A DNA stretch of 64,000 nucleotides from Leptolyngbya iicbica LK (GCF_004212215.1 NZ_QVFV01000002.1:929528-993527); one strand, 5' to 3'. Numbered from the stretch's first letter, positions 35,338 to 45,209 are shown. Made by a program: numbers and translations. The notes: generated from the letters alone by a model not told the origin.

Positions 35338-36363
35338 TCAAAAGAACCAGCCGTAGCTGTGCAAGCCTTTGCCAAGAATATTGACGCCGAGATAACAGAC
35401 CCAGACGACGAGAAACCCAGACGCGGCCAAAATTGCCGGACGCCGTCCTTGCCAGCCCTTTGTGATGCGAGCGTGTAAGTAAGCCGCAAACACCAGCCAG
35501 GTAATCAGCGCCCAGGTTTCTTTGGGATCCCAGCTCCAGTAAGAGCCCCAGGCTTCGTTGGCCCACACCGCTCCCGAAATGATGCCGATCGTCAGCAACG
35601 GAAAGCCGATACCAATAATGCGATAGCTAATGTTGTCTAACGTGTCGGCCAACGTTAAGCGTTGGGGAGTCAGCTTGTGAGGAACTGCGGTTGACGCCGT
35701 GGCGACCTTTTCTAACACGGCGGTGCCGCCATCGCGGGAGATCGACTCAGCACTCATCGCCAAGCTAGGAGCCCCAACTGTCTCTAAGCTGTCGGTATTC
35801 CGGCGCAGCTTGGTTTCTCGAAAGGCTCCCGTACCGACGGAACTGCCCCGGAGCTCGACGGCTTGCCCCCGAGTCACAATCAGAAACGCGATCGCCATCA
35901 GTGCGCCCACCATCAACGCGGCATAGCTCAGCAGCATCACGCTGACATGCATCATCAACCAGTTCGATTTCAGCGCGGGTACCAGCGGCTCTGAAACTTG
36001 CATGTTGTCGGGTAACGTCAGGGTGCCGAAAGCTGTCATGCCCATGGCGATGGGGGCCGTAATCGCCCCCACCAATTGACTCTGACTCATGCGCTCAGCC
36101 ACGAGGTGAACCGCAGTAATGCCCCAAATCACAAAAAACAGGGACTCGTAGAGATTGCTCAGCGGAAAATAGCCGCCTTCAATCCACCGGGCCGTCAGTA
36201 AGGCCGCGATCGCCATATTGGCTAGCGCCATGCCCATCGTGCCCAGGCTGCCTAAGAGGCGCACCTGTGGGAAGGCAAGACTGCTCCAGTAGGCCAACAT
36301 AGTGCAAAACAGAATGGCAAAGGCTGTGTTATCTAGCCATCCTTGCAGCGTTACAAGATCCAT
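35338..36363 (-). CDS. ccsA: System II cytochrome c biogenesis protein CcsA (CcsB/ResC)
   Basis: A 341-residue thylakoid or plasma membrane protein that, with Ccs1, delivers haem to apocytochromes c such as cytochrome f and c6. About eight membrane helices are visible. The haem-handling WWD motif is [19 protein letters not shown] near residue 272, with conserved His residues in flanking helices ([18 protein letters not shown]). ATG 36363 gives [12 protein letters not shown], the usual start; the open frame reaches 36423. A hydrophilic loop of about 80 residues in the middle is variable in this family. Naming differs: CcsA in plastids, CcsB in some bacteria. Confidence 0.93.
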   Translation of the reverse strand: MDLVTLQGWLDNTAFAILFCTMLAYWSSLAFPQVRLLGSLGTMGMALANMAIAALLTARWIEGGYFPLSNLYESLFFVIWGITAVHLVAERMSQSQLVGAITAPIAMGMTAFGTLTLPDNMQVSEPLVPALKSNWLMMHVSVMLLSYAALMVGALMAIAFLIVTRGQAVELRGSSVGTGAFRETKLRRNTDSLETVGAPSLAMSAESISRDGGTAVLEKVATASTAVPHKLTPQRLTLADTLDNISYRIIGIGFPLLTIGIISGAVWANEAWGSYWSWDPKETWALITWLVFAAYLHARITKGWQGRRPAILAASGFLVVWVCYLGVNILGKGLHSYGWFF

Positions 36364-36631
36364 TGCGCAGGTGCTCAAACTCTCCGTACATCCTTCATCG
36401 TACCGAGATTTTGAGCGACTCACCCACGAGAATTCTTAAAGCTTGTTGAGCGTTAACAAGGGGCACACCAGGACAGGCGATCGCATCCTCTCTCTTAGCG
36501 GTTGCCCTACTCATCAGTAGCCCCAATCAAAAGCAGCCCAAATCGAAAGCGCCCACCCAAACCGGGTAAGCGCTTCATCTCTCAATCAGGCCAGTAGCTA
36601 GCAATCACCGCCGACCAGTCAGCAGCATCAC

Positions 36632-37057
36632 TTACTTGCTTTCAGAACGAGAATAATCATCCTGGAAGCGCACGATATCGTCTTCGCCTAGATATTCACC
36701 GTTTTGCACTTCAATCAAAATCAAGGGAATCACGCCAGAATTTTCTAAGCGGTGAGACGTGCAAGGGGGGACGTAAGTCGATTGATTGGTGCTGAGCAAT
36801 GTCTCTTTCTCGCCGCAAGTCACCTTGGCCGTACCAGAAACCACGATCCAGTGTTCACTGCGGTGGTGGTGCATTTGCAAGCTCAGACGATGGCCAGGCT
36901 TCACCTCAATCCGCTTAATTTTGTAACCTCGGCCCTCTTCTAAAACCGTAAAGGAACCCCATGGCCGCAGTTCAGTGGCCGCAACCCCATCCGGGACGGC
37001 CAAAGCCTGCATCGACATACCATTCTTAGACTCAGCTAACTCTTGCGTTTTGGGCAC
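36632..37057 (-). CDS. Mannose-6-phosphate isomerase-type cupin protein
   Basis: A 141-residue cupin that matches the C-terminal isomerase domain of type II mannose-6-phosphate isomerase/GDP-mannose pyrophosphorylase. RPWGSFTVLEEGRGYKIKRI and the metal-binding HHHRSEHWIVVSGTAKV are clear, followed by YVPPCTSHRLEN. It should interconvert mannose-6-P and fructose-6-P for GDP-sugar supply. The likely start is GTG 37057, with GGAGGG about 9 bases upstream; an internal ATG is less conserved. No pyrophosphorylase gene adjoins it. Confidence 0.88.
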   Translation of the reverse strand: MPKTQELAESKNGMSMQALAVPDGVAATELRPWGSFTVLEEGRGYKIKRIEVKPGHRLSLQMHHHRSEHWIVVSGTAKVTCGEKETLLSTNQSTYVPPCTSHRLENSGVIPLILIEVQNGEYLGEDDIVRFQDDYSRSESK

Positions 37058-37834
37058 GATAACAAACCCTCCAATTCCACATGTAAGATTTTGACGACGG
37101 CTTTCGAAATACTGATCCCCAGCTGTAGTTGCAGAGTTCCCAACTAGTTTGGTGAGTCACCATAGCTGAACTTCCGCTCAAATACTCAAATTAAACATAA
37201 AGACTGTGCGGGGACACTGGCAACAGCTTAGCCCCGGCCTTTGAAAAGCGGGTTAGCAAATACCCAACTATACAAAAACTTTAAGCTGAAGCTGCCAAAA
37301 ATAAGCTCGCTTCAAACAAGACCCACCAGGCTGAGCGACCGGCGCAACCTCATTCAAGTTGCACGGATTGACCTTCGTCAACTGTCGCCCCTGTGTGCCT
37401 TTGACAGTCGAGGAGGCTGGAGCAGTTGATGCCAAGGCATGGGAATTGCATCAAGTTGGCACAGCGATCGCGTTTGTCCCGAGTATGGCGTTGTCTCTAC
37501 ATCATCATCATCGCCAGAATTTGGCTTCTATATGAATCCCGACCCCCAAGCGTTATTCGCGTTACCGACGGGGCTCGAAGTATCGGCAAAAGTGTAATTG
37601 TGAACGCATAGTGTGAAAAATTACTGCAAATTGCTTGGCAATGGGTGTTAAACCGTTAGCTTTCAAGCTGAAGACACACTGCTGACGGCCTGAGCGATCG
37701 CGACTTGCCTCGGTGCAATCTGCGGCTTTACGGTTTTCATCTCACCGGACTAGTGGGTCTGTGTCGTACCTTAGATGAGGAATGCTCAAACGCATTCACA
37801 TATATACCTCTTTGAGCCTTTATGGCTTGTCATC
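37058..37834. other. Long intergenic region, two divergent promoters expected
   Basis: A 777-base gap between a leftward cupin gene and the rightward PIN-TRAM gene. The open frames inside (60-62 codons) have no family character and no good ribosome sites. No tRNA, hairpin with T-run, or repeat was recognised. A non-coding RNA would fit the size but nothing shows it. Confidence 0.45.
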
Positions 37835-38917
37835 ATGCTAGATGCTCTCATCGTCCTTTCATTTATCATTGCTGGCGCTGGAATCGGCTTCTACGCTCCG
37901 GAGCTATTGCCCGCAGGCGCGCTGAGTGAAGTCAGTAGCCTGGAAGGGCTGAGTTCTGTAACTGCGGGGTTTGGCGCGTTATTTGGCACCGGCTTGGGCT
38001 TGGTTATGCAAACCAGCTATCGCCGACTTGAAACGCAAGTGCGGGAACTACCACCAGAACGGTTGCTCAGCCGCGCTGTGGGCTTAGTCATTGGCCTGCT
38101 CATTGCCAACTTGATGCTGGCGCCGCTGTTTTTGCTGCCGATTCCTGGTGAATTTGGCTTCATCAAGCCGTTGCTAGCGGTCATGGGCAGCGTCATCTTT
38201 GCCGTTTCGGGCATGAATCTGGCCGATACCCATGGGCGATCGCTGCTCCGCCTGATCAGTCCAGGCTCCATGGAATCTACTCTGGTGGCAGAAGGCACCC
38301 TAAAACCCTCCAAAACCAAGCTATTAGATACCAGCTGCATCATCGACGGACGGATCGAAGGATTATTGGAAACCAGTTTTCTGGAGGGGCAAATCCTCGT
38401 CCCTCAGTTTGTGTTGCAGGAATTGCAGCAAGTTGCCGACGCCTCGAATGACCAAAAACGAGTACGGGGACGACGCGGCCTGGATGTGCTGAATCGCATT
38501 CGTGAAACTTACGCCAGCCGCGTGGTGATTTCGAGCATTGATTATGAGGAGATCCCGACCGTCGATGCCAAGTTAGTGCGACTGGCCCAAGAACTTAACG
38601 CCATGCTGCTGACGAATGACTTTAACCTCAACAAAGTCGCCAGCTTTCAAGAAGTGGAAGTGCTGAATATCAACGATTTGGCCCAAGCGATTCGGCCCAA
38701 CTATTTGCCGGGAGATGACATGGGCCTCCGGATTTTGAAGGAAGGCAAGGAACCCCAGCAAGGAGTTGGATATTTGAATGACGGCACCATGGTGGTGGTG
38801 GAAGAGGGCCGCGACTATATTGGCGATGAAATTGACGTCGTGGTCACCGGTGCCCTGCAAACTTCTGCCGGACGTATGATTTTTGCCCGCCCAAAGGACT
38901 CAGTGCTGGCTTCCTGA
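37835..38917 (+). CDS. PIN/TRAM domain membrane protein (YacL-like)
   Basis: A 360-residue protein with four N-terminal membrane helices (about residues 2-125), then a PIN nuclease domain starting KLLDTSCIIDGRIEGLLET near 170, with further acidic residues in NAMLLTNDFNLNKVA, and a C-terminal TRAM domain (QQGVGYLNDGTMVVVEEGRDYIG). It is expected to be a membrane-tethered Mg-dependent RNase. The ATG at 37835 begins directly at the first helix; an upstream ATG (37775) adds 20 residues without support. The gene stands alone. Confidence 0.92.
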   Translation: MLDALIVLSFIIAGAGIGFYAPELLPAGALSEVSSLEGLSSVTAGFGALFGTGLGLVMQTSYRRLETQVRELPPERLLSRAVGLVIGLLIANLMLAPLFLLPIPGEFGFIKPLLAVMGSVIFAVSGMNLADTHGRSLLRLISPGSMESTLVAEGTLKPSKTKLLDTSCIIDGRIEGLLETSFLEGQILVPQFVLQELQQVADASNDQKRVRGRRGLDVLNRIRETYASRVVISSIDYEEIPTVDAKLVRLAQELNAMLLTNDFNLNKVASFQEVEVLNINDLAQAIRPNYLPGDDMGLRILKEGKEPQQGVGYLNDGTMVVVEEGRDYIGDEIDVVVTGALQTSAGRMIFARPKDSVLAS

Positions 38918-39259
38918 GAATCAACATCCGGGTGAGTCAAACCTTTGAGGGCTAACCCTAACGCACCTGGTTTTATCCGATCGCTTGGAGCAGGCATGTC
39001 GTTGCTCAGGCTGCCCCCAAATAACTGGCGCAGTTAGCAAGATGAGTCAGATGTTACGGATGATTGGCCGTGCAGTCAGGGTAGTTGCTTGTCCGCAATG
39101 CTCAGTATCAGCTCTTTTAGGTTTACGACAAGCGTTTTCAGCCAGCAAAAATTGTTTGCGATAAATTGAACTAAAGCAAATCAAGTCGGGCGATCGCCCT
39201 TACATAGTGCTGACGATAAGAGTCCAGCCAGCGAGGGTGACCCGCTTGAAAGAACAGAA
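38918..39259. other. Region upstream of the ABC importer operon
   Basis: A 342-base gap that must hold the promoter of the importer/amidohydrolase operon. I looked for the conserved blocks of a thiamine-pyrophosphate riboswitch and did not find them. No strong hairpin or small gene was seen. Confidence 0.45.
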
Positions 39260-40387
39260 ATGGCAGTCGAGGTATCGGTCTTGAATCAGCGTTGGATCTT
39301 GCAATCTCAGGCCATTGGCCGCAGACGGTTTGTAAAGTACGGTTCGCTTTTGGTCGGTGCGGGGGTGGTCGCTGCCTGTGGTGGTGGCACGAGTCCTGAT
39401 GCGACGTCTTCGACTGACGCGGACGAGTCGTCAGCAACAGCTGAGGGATCGTCTAGCGGCGACCTGCAAACTGTGACTTTTGGCACCAATTGGTACGCTC
39501 AGGCCGAGCATGGGGGCTTTTATCAGGCGATCGCCACGGGCATCTATGCCGACCATGGTCTCGACGTGACCATCCAGATGGGGGGGCCACAAGTTAACGG
39601 CACCCAATTACTCATGGGCGGCAGCGTTGACTTCTTTATGGGCTACGGCTCAGATGCGCTACAAGCGGTGCAAGAAGGGATTCCTAAAGTTACCGTCGCG
39701 TCCATTTTTCAGAAAGACCCGCAGATCTTGATTGCCCATCCCGACCAAGGCGTCGCCTCGCTGGAAGATTTGCAGGGTAAACCCATCTATATCTCTTCAG
39801 CAGCCAACGTTACTTATTGGCCCTTTTTGGCGGCGAAATATGGCTTTACGGAAGACATGAAGCGGCCCTACAACTTCAATCCGGGGCCGTTCTTAGCCGA
39901 TAAAACCTCAGCGCAGCAGGGATATTTGAGTTCTGAGCCGCTGGCGATCCGAAACGAGGGGGGCTTTGAGCCGGTCGTGCTGCTGCTGGCCGACTACGGT
40001 TACGATCCCTATTCCACCACGATTGAAACCCGGCAAGAGATTGTCGATAGCGACCCCGATCTGGTGCAGCGGTTTGTCGATGCGTCGATCAAGGGCTGGT
40101 ACAGCTATCTCAACGACGACCCGACGCCGGGAAATGAGTTAATCAAACAAGACAATCCCGAGATGTCGGACGAGCAGATTGCCTATGGCATCGCCAAGAT
40201 GAAGGAATACGGCATTGTGGTGTCGGGCGATGCGGAGTCGATGGGCATTGGCGCGATGACGGACGAACGCTGGAAGTCTTTCTATGACAAGCTGGTCGAG
40301 GCTGAAGTTCTGAGTTCTGAGGTCGATTACACCCGAGCGTTTACGTTAGAGTTCGTCAACCAAGGGGCAGAGTATTACCAGTCTTGA
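39260..40387 (+). CDS. NMT1/THI5-type ABC transporter substrate-binding lipoprotein
   Basis: A 375-residue periplasmic solute-binding protein. It has a twin-arginine-type signal (RRRFVKYG, 21-28), a hydrophobic core and a lipobox ending at Cys40 (VVAAC), then a Ser/Thr/Asp linker. The mature domain fits the NMT1/THI5-like family: WYAQAEHGGFYQAIATGIYADHGLDVTIQMGG, QLLMGGSVDFFMGYGSDALQAVQEGIP and LEDLQGKPIYIS. This family binds nitrate/sulfonate-like ligands or thiamine pyrimidine precursors. The cytosine-deaminase-like gene three genes downstream favours a pyrimidine ligand. The ATPase and permease genes follow in the same operon. Confidence 0.9.
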   Translation: MAVEVSVLNQRWILQSQAIGRRRFVKYGSLLVGAGVVAACGGGTSPDATSSTDADESSATAEGSSSGDLQTVTFGTNWYAQAEHGGFYQAIATGIYADHGLDVTIQMGGPQVNGTQLLMGGSVDFFMGYGSDALQAVQEGIPKVTVASIFQKDPQILIAHPDQGVASLEDLQGKPIYISSAANVTYWPFLAAKYGFTEDMKRPYNFNPGPFLADKTSAQQGYLSSEPLAIRNEGGFEPVVLLLADYGYDPYSTTIETRQEIVDSDPDLVQRFVDASIKGWYSYLNDDPTPGNELIKQDNPEMSDEQIAYGIAKMKEYGIVVSGDAESMGIGAMTDERWKSFYDKLVEAEVLSSEVDYTRAFTLEFVNQGAEYYQS

Positions 40388-40437
40388 AGCTAACTCGCCG
40401 GGATGACAGGGCTGCTTCGTTTGCTGAGATAAGGGTT

Positions 40438-41235
40438 ATGACACCGACTGCGATCGCGCTGCATCAGGTCAACAAAATCTATGCCAATGGGACGGTAGCC
40501 TTGCAGGGTGTCGATCTGGCCGTGCGCCAGGGAGAGTTTGTCAGTCTGGTGGGGCCGTCGGGCTGTGGCAAAAGCACCGTGCTCAAGCTCATGGCGGGGC
40601 TCGCGGCCCCGAGCAACGGGTATCTAGAAACCCCTGGAATTGCGGGCGATCGCGATCTGGCCTACGTCTTTCAAGATGCGGCGCTGATGCCCTGGGCCAC
40701 GGTGCTGGACAATGTTCATCTACCGTTGAAGCTCAAGGGCCAATCGTTGCGGGGCAGTCGCAGCCACATTCAGGCCGCGTTGAACTTGGTGGCCCTGCAA
40801 GGCTTTGAGCACAGCTATCCTCGCGAACTGTCGGGGGGGATGAAAATGCGGGTTTCCATTGCTCGCGCTCTGGTGACCAACCCCCATGTCTTACTGATGG
40901 ATGAACCCTTTGGCGCATTAGACGAAATGAGCCGCAGTCGCTTGAATAGTGACCTCCTCCAGCTGTGGGAGGAATATCACTGGACGGTCGTGTTTGTGAC
41001 CCACAATATTTACGAAGCGGTTTATCTATCGCATCGCGTTGTGGTGATGGGGTCGCAACCGGGACGCATCTTGGCGGAAGTGCCCATTGATGTGCCCTAC
41101 CCCCGAGACGAAGACTTTCGCACGTCGCCCCAGTTCAACCAGTATTGTCGCGACATTGCCCAGCTGCTGGCCAGTGGCGCGTCATCCGCACCAGTCACCC
41201 CGCCAACGTCTGCCCCAGTGTTGCCATCATGTTGA
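40438..41235 (+). CDS. ABC transporter ATP-binding protein
   Basis: A 265-residue ATPase of the nitrate/sulfonate/taurine/pyrimidine importer group. Walker A GPSGCGKSTVLKLM, Q-loop FQDAALMPWATV, signature ELSGGMKMRVSIARAL, Walker B LLMDEPFGALDE and the switch His in VFVTHNIYEAVY are all intact. ATG 40438 is preceded by an AAGGG-like site; a TTG at 40384 in frame is unlikely. It follows the binding-protein gene by 50 bases and overlaps the permease gene by 7 bases. Confidence 0.93.
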   Translation: MTPTAIALHQVNKIYANGTVALQGVDLAVRQGEFVSLVGPSGCGKSTVLKLMAGLAAPSNGYLETPGIAGDRDLAYVFQDAALMPWATVLDNVHLPLKLKGQSLRGSRSHIQAALNLVALQGFEHSYPRELSGGMKMRVSIARALVTNPHVLLMDEPFGALDEMSRSRLNSDLLQLWEEYHWTVVFVTHNIYEAVYLSHRVVVMGSQPGRILAEVPIDVPYPRDEDFRTSPQFNQYCRDIAQLLASGASSAPVTPPTSAPVLPSC

Positions 41236-42104
41236 GAAAATCACCCTCTCCGCCGGCGGCCTCGCTGGGTTCACCGATTGTCCCCCGGTCCTCGTCAGGG
41301 CCGACTCGACTATGGACTGCGATCGCTCGTCCTGAAGTGATTGCGCCATTGCTGGTGGGCTTGTTGGCGCTGCTGCTGTGGGAAGGCGCGGTCCGGCTAT
41401 TCGCCATTCCCCCTTACCTGCTGCCAGGGCCGTGGCTCGTCGGGCAAACCCTGATTGCCGAGTGGTCAGAGCTGTTTCCCTCCCTGCTGATTACGCTGCA
41501 AATTACCGTGCTGGCCTTTATCGCCGCGACGGTTTCGGGGCTACTCTTAGCGGTGTTATTTGCCCAACGCAAATGGATTGAGCGCAGTCTGTTTCCCTAT
41601 GCGGTGATGCTGCAAACCACGCCCATTGTGGCGATCGCCCCCCTGATCATCATCTGGTTTAAGAACAGCACCTTTGCCGCTTTAGTGGTGTGCGCGTGGA
41701 TTGTGGCACTGTTTCCCATCGTCTCCAACACCACCTTGGGGCTGAATAGCGCTGACCGCAATCTGCAAAATCTGTTTCAGCTCTACGGGGCCTCTCGCTG
41801 GCAAACCCTGTGGCATCTGCGGTTGCCCAGCGCCATGCCCTACTTTTTAGGCGGCTTGCGCATTAGCGGCGGCCTCGCTCTGATTGGCGCGGTGGTAGCG
41901 GAGTTTGTCGCGGGAACCGGGGGCGCGCGATCGGGCATTGCTTATCAAATTTTGATGTCGAGTTATAAGCTCCAGATTCCCCGTATGTTTGCGGCCTTGG
42001 TGATGACTACCGTGTTGGGGGTGCTGATTTTTGTGAGTTTGACCTGGCTGAGCGATCGCCTGCTCCGCCACTGGCACGAAAGCGCCCTCCAGCGGGGAAA
42101 TTAA
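41229..42104 (+). CDS. ABC transporter permease
   Basis: A 291-residue inner-membrane permease of the BPD_transp_1 type with about six helices. The EAA loop that docks the ATPase is present as LFQLYGASRWQTLWHLRLPSAMPY (near residue 178). The ATG at 41229 overlaps the last codons of the ATPase gene, implying translational coupling; the open frame reaches further upstream but that part has no family character. It completes the three-part importer. Confidence 0.92.
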   Translation: MLRKSPSPPAASLGSPIVPRSSSGPTRLWTAIARPEVIAPLLVGLLALLLWEGAVRLFAIPPYLLPGPWLVGQTLIAEWSELFPSLLITLQITVLAFIAATVSGLLLAVLFAQRKWIERSLFPYAVMLQTTPIVAIAPLIIIWFKNSTFAALVVCAWIVALFPIVSNTTLGLNSADRNLQNLFQLYGASRWQTLWHLRLPSAMPYFLGGLRISGGLALIGAVVAEFVAGTGGARSGIAYQILMSSYKLQIPRMFAALVMTTVLGVLIFVSLTWLSDRLLRHWHESALQRGN

Positions 42105-42186
42105 TTTCCCATCAGAACGGACTGGTAAGTTATCGATACCCCTGTTAGCGAGCCTGATTTCGGGCTTAAGTTGTGTGTTGCCTGTT

Positions 42187-43533
42187 ATGCCGATAACTCC
42201 TTTTGCTATGCTCCCGTCTGCCCATGATTTCTGGTTGCGGAATGTCCGGATCCCTCACTGCTTTTTAGATGAAACCGTTAACCATCGCTCCGTCATTGAG
42301 TCGTTAGCGGCAGCTCCCTTTTTAGAAGATTTGGTGGCGGCAGATCTGCAGATCCAATCGGGACAAATTGCGGCGATCTCACCCGTCGGCACGGCTTCCC
42401 CTGAGAGTCCATCGGTGGACTTGGCACGGAGCCTCGTTTTGCCCTGCTTTGTCGATCTGCATACCCATCTGGATAAAGGGCACATTTGGCCCCGCCAGAG
42501 TAATCCAGACGGCACCTTTGATGAGGCACTGGCGGCGGTGATGGAGGATGCCTCGCACTGGGATCGCGACGACCTGTACCAGCGAATGGAATTTAGCCTG
42601 CGGTGTGCCTATGCCCATGGCACCCAAGCCCTGCGGACCCATTTCGACGCTTTTGGGGCCATGGCAGAGACAGCGCTGGAAGTCCTGGCCGTGTTGCAAT
42701 CCGCGTGGCGCGATCGCCTCATCATTCAAGCCGTGAGCCTGGTCTCGCTGGACTATTACCTCACCGACCAGGGTGAACAGCTGGCTCAACTCGTGGCCGA
42801 GCATGGGGGCATTCTCGGTGGGGTCGCTTATCCGAACCCCGATCTCACCCAACAGCTAGATCGACTGTTTGACTTCGCTGCAGAATACGACCTCGCCCTC
42901 GATTTGCACGTGGATGAAAGTCTTGATCCGGCCTCGCAGGTGCTCCGTGCCGTGGCAGAAACCAAGCTGCGTCATAGCTTTGAAAATTCAGTCGTTTGCG
43001 GTCACTGCTGCTCGCTGTCAGTGCAATCCACAGCGGACGTTGCTGCCACATTAGAACGGGTCAAAGCGGCGGATATTGGCATTGTCAGCCTGCCCATGTG
43101 CAATCTCTATCTGCAAGATCGCCAACCGGGACTCACGCCACGTTATCGCGGCGTCACCATTTTGCACGAACTCAAAGCAGCGGGGATTCCCGTGGCGATC
43201 GCTAGCGACAACACTCGGGATCCCTTCTATGCCTATGGTGACCTGGATGGTCTTGAAGTGCTGACCCACAGTACTCGCATCGCCCACCTTGATCGCCCCA
43301 TCGCCGACTGGCCCCTCGCCATCACCCGCACCCCCGCCGACCTGATGGGCTTGCCCACGGTGGGACGCATCGGCATCGGCCAATCCGCTGATCTGATTTT
43401 GTTCAAAGCGCGATCGTTCAGCGAGTTATTTGCGCGACCTCAGAGCGATCGCGTGGTGCTGCGACAGGGGCAAGCGATCGACACCACCCTGCCCGACTAC
43501 GCCGAGCTCGATGCGCTATTGGGAGCGGATTAA
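42187..43533 (+). CDS. Cytosine deaminase-like amidohydrolase
   Basis: A protein of about 448 residues in the metal-dependent amidohydrolase superfamily, closest to cytosine deaminase (CodA). Metal and substrate motifs are DLHTHLDKGHIWPR, RTHFDAFG, LDLHVDES, VVCGHCCSLS and the Asp in ASDNTRDPFYAYGDLDGLEV, all typical of CodA. It should deaminate cytosine or a related pyrimidine. Possible starts are GTG 42175, ATG 42187 and ATG 42208. It follows the importer permease by 82 bases. Together they suggest uptake and deamination of a pyrimidine; the exact substrate is open. Confidence 0.88.
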   Translation: MPITPFAMLPSAHDFWLRNVRIPHCFLDETVNHRSVIESLAAAPFLEDLVAADLQIQSGQIAAISPVGTASPESPSVDLARSLVLPCFVDLHTHLDKGHIWPRQSNPDGTFDEALAAVMEDASHWDRDDLYQRMEFSLRCAYAHGTQALRTHFDAFGAMAETALEVLAVLQSAWRDRLIIQAVSLVSLDYYLTDQGEQLAQLVAEHGGILGGVAYPNPDLTQQLDRLFDFAAEYDLALDLHVDESLDPASQVLRAVAETKLRHSFENSVVCGHCCSLSVQSTADVAATLERVKAADIGIVSLPMCNLYLQDRQPGLTPRYRGVTILHELKAAGIPVAIASDNTRDPFYAYGDLDGLEVLTHSTRIAHLDRPIADWPLAITRTPADLMGLPTVGRIGIGQSADLILFKARSFSELFARPQSDRVVLRQGQAIDTTLPDYAELDALLGAD

Positions 43534-43679
43534 CCCTGGTTACTCGGTGGCAACATGGCTGTCAGCGATCGCTCTAGTACGGCTCGGTGGAAGTTTGCAT
43601 ACTATTTGTGACGAACAGAGGGGCCGGGGGGCAAGGGAGCAAGGCACTGGAAGGGTGTCTTTATTTCGGCCCTACAGTT

Positions 43680-44870
43680 CTAAAATCCATAGGCCCAACG
43701 AGCGCGATACCCCCGAGCATCGATGTGGGTAAATTTGGCGGCGCTGGCGAGCCCTCCGCGGGCGCCCCACCAGGGATCAAGCTGGGCATAAACCTGCTGT
43801 GGGCTCAGGCCATGCACGATGAAGTTTACGCCGTCCCCCGTCAGGTGGCGGGAGTTTTTGGTGCCGCCCACTTGCAAATTGGTGGCCGGATCGCGATACC
43901 AAGAGACAATTTCGATGGGTTTGTTGCCAAACAGCACGCGGATTTCTTCCAGCGCTTCGGCAATGCGAATCATGCCGTAGACCACCTCGGCACTGGCGGG
44001 AATGCGGGTGCCGCCGTGGGTCGCCTGCGCCCAAGTAAAGTAACCCCCGGCAATAATTGAGGTGTTGCTGTAGTAAGCCCCCTGAAAGCCCGGTAAGTTT
44101 ATCGGTTTGCCGCGATCGCGGGTCTGCACCCGCCCAGCCGGATTCCGGTCTTGGGGATGATTGTTGGGCTCTGTTCCCTCTAACTCCACATCGGGGGCAA
44201 AGGCGTACCAAATGAAGCGATCGTCTTCCCCCAGCTGGGTATCAGCGACGGCCACCTTCAGATAACGGCCTTCCACCTCGCTGTAAGATTGCAGCGCCAA
44301 TGTCGTTTGCTTGGGTATCAAGACTTTTTCGGCGCGATCGAGCTGACTGGCCAGGACGGGTCTGGCCTTAAACACCGTGTCGCTAATGACGTGTAGCATC
44401 AGCCGCTGTCCGGTCAGCTTCAGCGCCTTGGTGTCGGCAAACCAGATATCGGCATCGCCGTCTTCCCCGGCGATCCCAGCTAGCGTCAACTTGGTCGATT
44501 GGTTAACCGCTGGCGCATAGGACTGCAGTTGGAGCTCCGTCCCAGCGGCCACAAAACGCTTTTCGTCATCGCTTAAGTCACTCGCCAAAACAGGCCGTCG
44601 CTTCAAGACGGTATCTTGCAAGACGGTCGCCGTGACGCTGTCGCCCTCTAAGTCAATATCCGACTGCGCGACATACCAGGTCATATCGTTGGGATGACTC
44701 GGTTCCGGCTGAGCCAGCTCTAGTCTCAGGTGATGGCCAGCCGCCTCAGCAAAGAACTTGAGATCATATTCGCTGCCGCTGGGCACAAAGACCTTATCGG
44801 TATCGTTGAGCTCGCTCGATAAGACCGGTTGCAGCTTAAACAACGTATCGTTCTTAACTTTGGCCTTCAT
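43680..44870 (-). CDS. M15-like D-Ala-D-Ala peptidase-fold protein with three N-terminal repeats
   Basis: A 396-residue protein. Residues 1-232 hold three repeats of about 75 residues, each opening with a DT(V/L)(F/L)KxxPVLxSxL pattern and ending with a (D/A)IWxA-like strand; they look like SH3-type beta domains. Residues about 270-396 match the Peptidase_M15_3/DUF882 fold: WYRDPATNLQVGGTKNSRHL and HIDARGY. The expected Zn ligands His342 and His382 are present, but the Asp of SxHxxGxxxD is Asn349. No signal peptide is visible. Peptidoglycan binding or cleavage is inferred; activity is doubtful because of Asn349. Confidence 0.82.
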   Translation of the reverse strand: MKAKVKNDTLFKLQPVLSSELNDTDKVFVPSGSEYDLKFFAEAAGHHLRLELAQPEPSHPNDMTWYVAQSDIDLEGDSVTATVLQDTVLKRRPVLASDLSDDEKRFVAAGTELQLQSYAPAVNQSTKLTLAGIAGEDGDADIWFADTKALKLTGQRLMLHVISDTVFKARPVLASQLDRAEKVLIPKQTTLALQSYSEVEGRYLKVAVADTQLGEDDRFIWYAFAPDVELEGTEPNNHPQDRNPAGRVQTRDRGKPINLPGFQGAYYSNTSIIAGGYFTWAQATHGGTRIPASAEVVYGMIRIAEALEEIRVLFGNKPIEIVSWYRDPATNLQVGGTKNSRHLTGDGVNFIVHGLSPQQVYAQLDPWWGARGGLASAAKFTHIDARGYRARWAYGF

Positions 44871-45209
44871 AATTCACACATCTCATCACGGTTAACGGAG
44901 GCAGCCGCAGCAGTGAGCGGGCAAGCATCAAGCGGCATCGGTAAGGGCGATCGCCTCTGGCAGGCACACAACCTTGATCACGGCACCTGCTTGTTTCCAG
45001 AGTTCCCAAAAAGTGGGTGGCTCAAATCATCGGGATTATGCCGCAACATCCCCAGGACGGCAGAACCCGCTTTGCAATAAAGACGAATTTGGGCCGCTTT
45101 TTAACATTCTGTGATGATCGTTTACGGCCTGGGGGCGATCGCGTTGCCCGATTTCGAGCCGCCCTACTCGGAATATGACGAGGCCCTCCTCCGACCCGTT
45201 CATCCTGGC
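44871..45209. other. Intergenic region, nothing recognised
   Basis: A 339-base gap between two leftward genes. It holds the promoter of the M15-like gene. One HIP1 site and several GATCGC motifs are present; no gene, hairpin terminator or repeat can be supported. Confidence 0.5.

Noticed and set aside
38918-39259. TPP riboswitch before the THI5-like importer
   Set aside because: The conserved riboswitch blocks (CTGAGA and the GCGNAGGGA-type block) are not present in this stretch.
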